DNA of 64,000 bases from Isoetes taiwanensis. Lineage: Eukaryota > Streptophyta > Lycopodiopsida > Isoetales > Isoetaceae. Below are positions 55,723 through 64,000 of this stretch, piece by piece. Numbering within the stretch: position 1 is the first letter of the stretch; the number at the start of each line of letters is the position of its first letter. The stretch lies in the NCBI GenBank assembly GCA_021234155.1, contig JAJEKV010000020.1:9428142-9492141 (forward strand). The letters run 5' to 3'. A program made the position numbers and the translations under genes. The notes beneath the pieces were generated by a model. The model made no database searches and was not told the origin of the DNA. It saw only the letters and a program-made list of their open reading frames with translations.

Positions 55723-55855
55723 GGTTAACATTTTTGGGACAAAATTCCCCCTTTATCCGGTTAAACCGCGACCTCCGCGCTTTAACCGGATAAAGGGGGA
55801 ATGCGGTCACGGTTTAACCGGATAAAAGGGGAATTTTGTCCCAAAAATGTTACCC
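55723..55855. mobile_element. 133-bp foldback MITE
   Basis: Nearly perfect inverted repeats of about 50 bp. The left end is GGTTAACATTTTTGGGACAA ... TTATCCGGTTAAACC. The right end, reverse-complemented, is GGGTAACATTTTTGGGACAA with the same continuation. A third TTTAACCGGATAAAGGGGGA block lies in the loop. TA (or CTA) flanks both sides. It lies between the divergent PTA and Crypton-like genes. Confidence 0.88.
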
Positions 55856-56221
55856 TAACAATATAATAGTTGGGAAAAAAAATTTAATTCGTTTTCCCTA
55901 TTCCCTGTTGCGTTTTTACTCTGGCGCCAGCATCCTCGGCAGCCATGGCATCGGCGTACCTTTCGCATAATGGGTCAGCGAGTAAACGGAAATAGCAGCT
56001 TAAGCCATTAGGTGTAGGCACAATGAGAATGGCTAGTTGTTTCTATTTGACCCGAAACTGATCGATCTAGCCACGAGCAGGTTGAAGAGAGCTATAACAA
56101 GCCTTCGAGGACCGAATCCACGTCATTAGCAGCTTGATTTTTGTTGTCCAAAGGCAAGATCTCCTCCAAGAACAGGTTGTAGAGCTACAAATCTGGCATC
56201 TGAGGGTAATGGTAATTGATT

Positions 56222-56480
56222 GATGCAAGATGCTATAATGGAAAGCAAGAAGCCTGTTCCTGACGACTTTTTCAAGCAAGAAGGTTCTGGATTCTCCCAG
56301 AACATAAATCTTTCATTTTTTTGTTTCTGATACTAAGTTTTCACTTTTTTGATGCAAGATGCTGTAATGGAAAGCAAGAAGCTGATCCTGGCGACTTTCT
56401 CAAGCAAGAAGGTTCTGCATTTTTTCAGAACATAAATCTTTCATGTTTTTTTGTTTCTGATACTAAGTTTTCACTTTTTT
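56222..56480. repeat. Tandem duplication of about 129 bp
   Basis: GATGCAAGATGCTRTAATGG starts both units (56222 and 56351) and the whole segment through TTTCTGATACTAAGTTTTCA is repeated. Each carries a short exon-like frame (ESKK-PxDDFFKQEGS), so an exon near the Crypton-like gene may have been duplicated. Confidence 0.8.
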
Positions 56481-56499
56481 TTTTTTTTTGTAGTTTTGC

Positions 56500-58640
56500 T
56501 ATCTGGAGTGGATGATGGGGCTAGAAAAGATGCCATAGAAGATCCTTACGGAGTTCTTGCTGAATCTACTGATTCTTTACTGGAAAATTCTACTGATGCA
56601 GAAAGATCTTATGCATGTAGGTTTTTTTAGTTCTATTATTTTGCATCTTGTGCATTTAGGTCCTTACAATTCTAATATTCTGTAGATAGCACAAATAGCA
56701 TATAGGTTCTTATAATTCTACTGTTCTGTAAGTACATCTTGTGCATGTAGGTTCTTATAATTTTAAGAATCTGTAGCATATATGTAATTGTAAAAATCTT
56801 GTAACTAAGCATCAAATTTTGTCTAGTTTTGGACTCGCAAGTAGCTGGCTTGATGGATCCTGTTTGTTTGCCACTTCTAGTTTTTAATGCTAGTCAAGAA
56901 CATGACGATGCTATTTGTGAGAATTCGGTGCAAAATATGGTTCAAGACGCTTCCTCATGTAAGTTCGATTTTATATATATTTTTTACACTTCGATTTTAC
57001 ATATATTTTTTACACTTCGATTTTACATATATTTTTTACACGGTTGGTTGATTGTTAGTGAATGCTTAAATGTGTCTTGCTTGTTGCGGGATGCTTAAAT
57101 GTGTTTATTGTTGTTTGTTTCAGGTTTGCCGAGTGCAGATGATGCTACATATGATGTTACTGTTGGTGCAAACATTTTTGCATGCAAGTTTATCTAAACA
57201 TGCAGTTTGATAATGTTATAGGCCTCTTATTTTTTGTTCGATTTAGGTGTACCAAGTTCTGATGATGGACCAAGCATTGATATTGGTCTTTTGGATGATA
57301 ACCTAGAGAATACTCCTTCTGATATTAAGAATGCTCTTGCTGGTTCCCGCACATAATTCCATTAAAGTTGACAGACGTTGTGGGAAGAAGCCCTTGAAAA
57401 TTGGAAAGTTTAGAGACTTGGATCCTAAACTTGTGGATAAGGTAAATTCTGCTAGAGACAATGCTTCTAAAAGTAAGGATGAGTGGGCTCGGGGCAGATT
57501 TGATGCATGGCGTCATTATATTGGAAAAGATATTAGCATTAAGCTTGAGGACATGCCACTTGCTGAGTTTGCTGAATGTTTAGAGACTTTCTTGCTTTGC
57601 GTCCAACGGATAGATGGCACAAAGTATCCTCCTGAATCGTGAGTATTGGGATTTAATTTTAATTTCATTTTACTATTTTTAGTTGCTAAGCTTATACTTC
57701 TTCTTATTTCAGGTTGCAGAATTTGTTTTGCGCATATAACAAAATTTTGCAAAGGAAGCAAGACGCTATTATGCTGAAAACTTTGAAGGAGGAAAAGGTG
57801 ACTGATATGTATCATGTTATCATTTTTGTAAAGGCTCGTAAGGCACTTGAGGTAGCGATCCAAGATTCAGCAGCTTCTGGTACCATCAAGGACAGAAAGA
57901 AGAGTGAGATTATTAGCTGGGTAGATCAGAACCTTGTCTTGGGCATCCAATGCATTAGGTTACTCCAGCTACTGGCTTGCAGAAAAGGTTTGCCTTTTAT
58001 TGTATGACTAGATTCTTGGTTCGTGGTGGTAAGGAGTTAGCAAATCTTAGAGATTTTATGTTCTGCACTGGAAGTGATTTTGTAAAAAAATATCTTGAAT
58101 ACTGTAAGACCACCCGCAAGAATTGGAAGGCTACTCTTAGCAAGTACAAGACAGAAGATTTTCGCAAGCCTGTCAGATGTAACGAAGAAGATGTTATTAA
58201 GACATGCAAGGAGCTTATATTTCATCTTACAGATTATGAAGTTAAGGACGACATTAACATTTTCCCTTTATTATTAAGCATGTTTAAAGCTTTTCTGTAG
58301 TGTAACGGCGGTTATATTTTTTGTGGCAGGTACATTTTCCTTCAAGCTATCAACAACCCAAAATCTGAGGCTTGGTTTAATAGAAATCATGTTGCTGTGG
58401 GCACTATCTGGATATGGTGAAGTGTTGTGGGATTGAGGGCTATTACACAAACAAGTCTTGTAGAACCACTGCCATCACCCAGATGTCCATCGCTAATGTT
58501 CCAATTGAGACTGTAATGGCAATAACAGGTTGTCGAGATAGGGGAGCTTATAAATGATATGATCAGAGTGGTGTAGCTACAAAAGCAAGTGCCATGGATG
58601 TTCTGGATACACAAAAAAATTATCATGATGCTTTTTCAAA
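56500..58640 (+). pseudogene. Crypton-type tyrosine recombinase (DUF3504-like) gene, decayed
   Basis: N-terminal exon-like pieces (56520-57340) are acidic and repetitive (PSADDATYD, PSSDDGPS). The core starts in frame 57331-57638 (SKDEWARGRFDAWRHYIGKD, LEDMPLAEFAECLETFLLCV, RIDGTKYPPES). It is spliced by a 74-bp intron (57639-57712) to LQNLFCAYNKILQRKQDAIM. After a stop and frame change near 57950 comes FAFYCMTRFLVRGGKELANL with the catalytic Arg in RGGKE (58022-58036). After a second intron and a frame change come KCCGIEGYYTNKSCRTTA, ANVPIETVMAITGCRD and GAYK, matching the tyrosine-recombinase HxxR, TGH and Tyr boxes with H changed to K and C. The layout fits DUF3504/Crypton recombinases. 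Two frame changes and two stops make it a pseudogene. Confidence 0.75.
56966..57042. repeat. Minisatellite, about 26-bp unit, three copies
   Basis: CTTCGATTTTACATATATTT plus TTTACA repeats three times within an intron-like part of the Crypton-like gene (first unit TTCGATTTTATATATATTTT). Confidence 0.75.
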
Positions 58641-61289
58641 TAATGTAAAGAATCTTAGTGCTATTGAATGGTTTTGGGGGTGAGAAAGCTGTTGGTTTAG
58701 ATGTTGGTTCTTCTAATGCTGTTGAGACTTCAAAGCATTCTGCTCCATTGCAGGATGTTATAAATATGAATTTGGATGATGATTTTGATCTCTTTTTTAC
58801 TAAAGCACTTGAGCAGTCTCCTGAATTAAAGAAGTACTTTCCTGATGCATCTCCATCGGGCGGACAATTATCCATGTCTGGTAATCACATTCAGCCAGTA
58901 GTCATCAACTTGAGCTATTTTTTCTCACCCTCAAAAGAATGCTAAAAATTCTCTGTAAGTGTGTGCATGATTTTCTTTATTGCAGAATTATGCTCTAGTT
59001 TATTTTCATTACATTGTTCTGCCCATTATTTTAATTGCAGGCTTTAGGTTTGTTTTTGCAGGCCTTGAAGTATGTTGTTGCTGGAATAACCTTGAATTGG
59101 AAGTATTTTGTTGATGGAAGTATCTTGAATTGGGATATTAAATCTGTGTTAGCAAAATGACTTGTAAAACGAACTGTCAAACTTGACGGCAGAACTTACA
59201 TGTCTACAACTTTCATCAAATTTGCAATGTGTCATTGTGTGGTGAATTTTACCTGCTAAACCTGTAAACCAGAATTTAAGTACCCAAATGTAATTCCACG
59301 GAATTGGCATAGGGCAATTGGAGATTACACCACCCAAAAAAAAATTGACCCAACTATTATATTGAGGTCCAAAGAAGCATGTTCTCGTGCTTCCTTCTTG
59401 ATCATCGTACCTTTTTTGCAACGTAGAAACTGGCTTACTTGATCTTACTGGCTGTTATGGTCGATTGTTTGCTTAATCTTCACTCGTTGATCTGCTCGAA
59501 GACAAAATGAGTCTACAACCGGAGCATTCAGACAGTTCTGGAAAAATGATAGATAGATAGATGGAATTTTAATATCCATGGAAACCACCAAGGGCCATCG
59601 AATGGTATAATGAACATGGTATTAAGCCCCAAATGAGACTAAGAGACAAGGCCCCATTACAAAAGAACGTGGAAAGCAATATAAACAAGTAAAAACACAA
59701 GGCTCCAAATAACCAGCCCAAGGGTTAGAAGGCTATTGATCCCGAATGATCAGAATGCTTTCTCTTCTGGGCTTGTTGTTGTCTTTGAGCTTGCCTTCAC
59801 AACTCTAGATGTTAGTCAAATATTGTTTCAAGCTATTACAATCTGAATATAGTTGAACTATGTCAGATCCAAATGTACTATAACAAGTATTCTGCAAACA
59901 CTGTGTTGAGCACCACGTGGAGATTTGATTCAAGTAAGGAATGTGTGATGAACATACAGGTATCATATGTATATGTTCATAGCCCATATATTTACACAAA
60001 GTACTCTTATGGCATATTCAAGGAACCTTCCACAATGTTTCTAGAAACTTTTGGGAACATTCTTCTAAAAACTTCTGCATGGAGTTCGGCATTCTATTTC
60101 AATGACAATCTTGAGCCTTCTAGCTCTTGTTTCTGTGTTCTTGCTTGTCCTTTGGTCTCTTGCTCTTGTCTTTCGCTATTGTATCATATCATATTCAGTT
60201 TCTCGCATACTCTTTGTGTATTTTCTAATGTATTTTTTAGTATTTTCTCTTATTTTCACGTTAGGTTCATGATAGTTTGAACCGGAATTCCTTACTCGAT
60301 TCTTGCATGTTCCGAATCTAGTTTCTTCGAGTCTTCTTATCCTTATTTTTCTTTTCATTATGGGGGATGTTGTAGCAAGTAAGGACGTTATTCCATCTTT
60401 AATGCAGCATGTGGAGAAGCTCACTCAAGTGAGCCACTGTGGCAGGTGCTTCTATGGGTATAACTGATGCCAACGAACTCTTGATGGAATTCCAAGAGCA
60501 CAGAAGTACCATCGATAGGCTATTGGGGTGTAGTTATTATACGACAGATCATAAGCCCATAATCGGGCTATGGGGACCATTGCCGAGGTTAATCAAAGTT
60601 GTGCCTATGGGCCAATTTCTTAAAATTACATATACAAGAAATTTATCGCGGTGGCCTTTATCATACTGACCAAGAGCGTCAGAAACGAATCCTCATCCAC
60701 TTCTGACTATGAGATTCCTCCGACTCTTTCTTTATGGACTTCCTCGCAGTTTAGGGGCCATAACTTCTTCTTCATGCTGTCGAATAGGTTTTAGGGTAGA
60801 TTATAACAGATTGAGTGGATTTTTAACTAATCTACAACAATCTATGACTGGTGGCTTCAAGAATGTTGGGCATTCTTCGTTTATTTGTAAGCATTAAGAA
60901 GATATCAAAATCTTTTTCTTACAACAGAGCATGACACCACGCCCTCCCTTTCCCTAACTGGTAATCATGTGCATTACTAAATGAGATACACATTCCTGTG
61001 CAAATATGAAACAAACCCGCAGCTCATTCTTCTAAGGTACTAGATTCTTATTGTTTGTACTCTAAGTACAGTTTTATCTTCTCATTTCATATTTCTCTTT
61101 TTTCAAGCTACATTTTCTGCATCCAGATATTCTTTTTTTGAACAAAGAGCATGGCAAAAGTGTATCACTTCCAAAGAACGGTATTTCTTCCGCCTTGGAT
61201 CGGGTCCTTGCCTGAGCCGGCCCTGCGTGGATGCCCGGCGGGATGCGCGGGCTGTGTGGGATCTGGTGGCTCAACCACACGGAGCAAGG
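58641..61289. other. No firm gene; possible 3' end of the Crypton-like gene and old retroelement sequence
   Basis: 58658-58945 plus reads as an acidic tail (LDDDFDLFFTKALEQSPELK) and is probably the last exon of the Crypton-like gene. A GATA simple repeat lies at 59549-59566. At 60361-60480 the plus strand reads MGDVVASKDVIPSLMQHVEK, which looks gag-like but is too short to assign. Nothing else supported. Confidence 0.35.
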
Positions 61290-64000
61290 AGAGTATGATT
61301 AACAATTAGTTGCCATTATCAAAAGCGAAGAAAAGAATGTTGAAATCAAATTACAATGGAGAACATTCATTCCATAACCGTGCATCCAATGGCGTGGAAG
61401 TAGTGTCTTTCGATAGCGAGTCGAGAAAGGGCCCATAAAGTGATTCACAACAGATTGCCTTCTCGACTGCGAGTCGAAAAGGCCCAGAAACGCAACGAAG
61501 AAGCATTATAATAGATTGTGGTGTGCATCCGGTCACAATCAAACATACAAAATGGTCTCATCAGCGGGATAGCATGCCTTTCGATTTTCGTGATGAGAAA
61601 GGCATTGAAAACTCAATATACAAGTATATTCATTACAAAATGTTCAATACATTTCACGCTTGTTTACAATATTCACAATTTTGACTATCCGAAGCGAGGT
61701 CACTTCTCTGTTCACCAAAATATTTGTCGCCCATAGCTTTCAGGATCAGCTTTGTTCTCCTCGATCGGGCTCCCGAGGCCTCTGGAGTTCCTTAATCACA
61801 TCGGGCGATAAAGAATGGCAAAGAGGGATTCCGCCAAGACAGATTACGTACCGGGGACAACCACCTATCCGGCTCTCATATTCTTCGTGTCGATATGGCT
61901 TAGCAATGATTGTATTTGCCGCTATGATAGCACCTCCTGTAGGCGAGTCAGTTTATGACCGGCCAGACAGTTTGCCATAGTCCCCGAATTGTTTCATAAA
62001 CCTCGGCTCCAGCCTTTTTTCACCATTATAGGCTTTCCTCTAGATGAATGGATCGATCGGTCCGGCACATTTCACCCTTTTCGCTTTCCCAAACGAACTT
62101 GAACTTCAAACTGAATGCCGAGGAACACCAAGAACATTGACAATATTTTTCTTTTGCCATACAAGACCATATGCCCACTTCAATCCTCGCTCAATGCACC
62201 ATTCAATTTCCTTTAGCTCTAGGCCTTGATACACTATTTTATGCTCCGCTTCCGGTCGGATCCGCGAGGTGTTAATTCTTGGACGCTTTTATCAGTGGGT
62301 ATACAGCAGCCAATACCCATTGACGCCAAATATTACAAGTTTGGCGGACCTGGCTGATCCCGCTTGGAGTTTGGCTCACTATATTGCTTCCTGCTCGGAT
62401 CCAAATGCGGGATCACATCTTTTCGGTCCTTTCGGGCCGTGAGTGGTTTTGCTCGATTGCCTTTGGGGAGTGCATTCTCTCTCGCGACGTGAACCGTCTA
62501 AGTATCCAATGACAATGATCCTGAGTCGCTGACATGGAACTCCTCAAATGATGACATCCGCGTGAAGGAACGGTTTTCTCTACTCACATCGGAAATGAAA
62601 AGAGTGCTGTATTGAAAGGAATCTAGTTTTCTCACTCATGAGCGAGAAACACCGATAGAGCAAAGTAAACTCCATCTCAATCTCGTGATTCTCAAGAATG
62701 TGTTCGGCAAAAGATCTTTGTCTAAAACTCTTCGACATTCACGCTTCAGCCGGCTTGGTCTCCCTCGCCCTCGCCATCTTTATCGCCCATTTGTCTTCCT
62801 CCCCTGAAATGCCTCATGAAGTGTATCTGTGTATGACCGAATGGTTTCAACCATGTCCTTATTTCCAACCACCTTGATATAGGTTTCATTCCAAACAGCA
62901 TAGCCCCCGAGAATCGTGCCATTCATGTACCAACTCCAAGATACAATTTGATCTTTCCCACTGTCGTGGGTTATGAAGTACTTTGATAACTTTGGCCGAT
63001 ATAGGAATTCATAGGAAACCATCTTTGCCGACCTTGTCCATCGATGGAACATGCTTCGGTTCCATCCGCTTCTTGAGAGACTGAACTGCCGAGATAATGA
63101 TGCCCGCCAGACCACCACTTATCCGTGCCCACAACATTGAAATCAAAACCAAAACTATGTTGGCAAGTTTGCCTTCTCGCAAGCCAAGTCTACACCGCGA
63201 TCAAGTTCGATATGGAGTACATGATCTTGTTGGTGAAGTTAATATCACCGCCCATTGGGAGACAAAGAAGTTGTCCGATTGTCTAAGATGCAAAAGACAA
63301 GGTGGAAAAAGTATCCAGGTTTATTATGTCCGACACGCCTTGTACCATCGCTTCCATGTCGCTTTTGTCATAAAAAAGGGTGGGGTCTTCGATCATATTG
63401 ATGACAAATAGTGCCACGGTCCAGAGTGCTCCGCATGACCACCAAATCCCTCAGGTCCCAAAGTTACTAGAAATGGGGGAGCTATCGCCGGCTTCAATGG
63501 GACCACCCCAATCCAAGCCCGTAATTGCCACAGTAACGCTCGGGGTGGAAAGGAAGGAGTTTGATCGCTACGCTCAGCTTCTGGTGTTGATGTAGGCTGA
63601 CATGACCTGCTCAATTCCCTTCATGTCTTCATCAAGCGGGCAGCCTTTTTCCTTGTACAATCAAAGTCATGGTATCTATTAGATGCAACGCTGGTGAATC
63701 TCGATGCCTTCAACGACGCCTCGCCGCTTAGGATCGCGGGTATAACTTTGCGCCCCGCATTTTTAGAACGTAACTCTAGTCTTCTTAGCAGATTTCACCA
63801 TCCAAGATTCTCCCGCTTGCGTGTCAAGCTTTCTTTTGTCCGCGAGGCCCCGTATCCTCTTCATGAACTGCTTGTCAAACAACCTAGTCCGCCTGATGGA
63901 AATTCTCCATTGTCGTCTTCGCCTGTTCTAACCGTTGAGCCCATATCTCACCATTTCTCCTGCATCAGCCAGCAATACGTGTAACTGAACGAAGTACCAA
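61290..64000 (-). pseudogene. Decayed FCP1-like gene, copy B, running off the window end
   Basis: This region is homologous to 25.4-28 kb over its length: GATTAACAATTA at 61304 matches 25442, and ACATTGACAATATTTTTCTT at 62134 matches 26124. On the minus strand KLVIFGVNG (near 62340; the motif I Asp is changed to Gly), IEWCIERGLKWA and KKNIVNVLGVP are the FCP1-like blocks. Upstream are VVGNKDMVETIRSYTDTLHE and WYMNGTILGGYAVWNET (62950-62820) and APPFLVTLGPEGFGG (about 63465). Frameshifts and stops are frequent. Palindrome copies sit at 61407-61429, 61460-61480 and 62628-62649. The N-terminal part lies beyond the window. Confidence 0.65.
61407..62649. repeat. Palindromic motif copies in copy B
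   Basis: Imperfect copies: 61407-61429 (CTTTCGATAGCGAGTCGAGA plus AAG), 61460-61480 (TTCTCGACTGCGAGTCGAAA plus A) and 62628-62649 (TTTCTCACTCATGAGCGAGA plus AA). The last keeps complete pairing although its centre differs, as expected if pairing or symmetry is what matters. Confidence 0.7.

Overview
The window reads as nuclear DNA of a land plant with a repeat-rich, gene-poor genome. The evidence is spliced genes with short GT-AG introns, a long intronless P-class PPR gene, a plant-type SKA2 gene, Copia and LINE retroelements, tRNA-derived SINE-like elements and many foldback elements. A eukaryotic-type phosphate acetyltransferase (PTA) gene, a Replitron-like HUH gene, a Crypton-like recombinase and transposase-like families that I associate with mosses, ferns and algae all argue against a flowering plant. 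My best guess is a fern, lycophyte or bryophyte. That is inference; no species marker was seen.

Layout. 1-9.6 kb is decayed mobile DNA: LINE pieces, a plus-strand transposase-like pseudogene with a GKGEHDG motif, and a minus-strand gene relic with coiled-coil, RING-like and FCP1-like (HAD phosphatase) parts, with TTTGC-rich tracts among them. 10-13.6 kb holds a Replitron-like HUH endonuclease gene on the minus strand. It is split by a 1.09-kb element with an 8-bp target duplication and followed by a 319-bp MITE with a 6-bp target duplication. 15.8-16.5 kb is an intact four-exon SKA2 kinetochore gene, with a long-TIR foldback element starting 85 bp upstream of its ATG. 17-25 kb is mostly repeats: a SINE-like piece, tandem LTR-like repeats, and a LINE 3' end.

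25-36 kb holds a decayed multi-exon minus-strand gene ending in an FCP1-like domain, a divergent DUF8039-like exon, a plus-strand transposase-like pseudogene (DUF7869-like), and arrays of an unusual 22-bp perfect palindrome (half-site TTCTCGACTCG). A second decayed copy of the FCP1-like gene, with the same palindromes, fills 61.3-64 kb and runs off the end. 36-42 kb has a tRNA-derived SINE, a Helitron/PIF1 helicase fragment and an unrecognised multi-exon gene relic.

42.3-44.3 kb is an intact 665-residue PPR gene. 44.9-50.0 kb is a nearly complete Ty1/copia element whose downstream LTR is cut to 116 bp and whose pol is broken by one frameshift. 50.1-55.3 kb is a nine-exon PTA gene whose reading frame stays open through every splice junction I checked. 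Its expected last exon is missing exactly where the Copia element begins. 55.7-58.9 kb has a perfect foldback MITE and then a Crypton/DUF3504-type tyrosine recombinase pseudogene.

Only SKA2 and the PPR gene look like complete host genes. PTA looks recently broken or truncated. Most of the rest is transposon debris in different states of decay, from lineages (Replitron, Crypton, FCP1-associated and DUF7869-like families) that are seldom described in plants.
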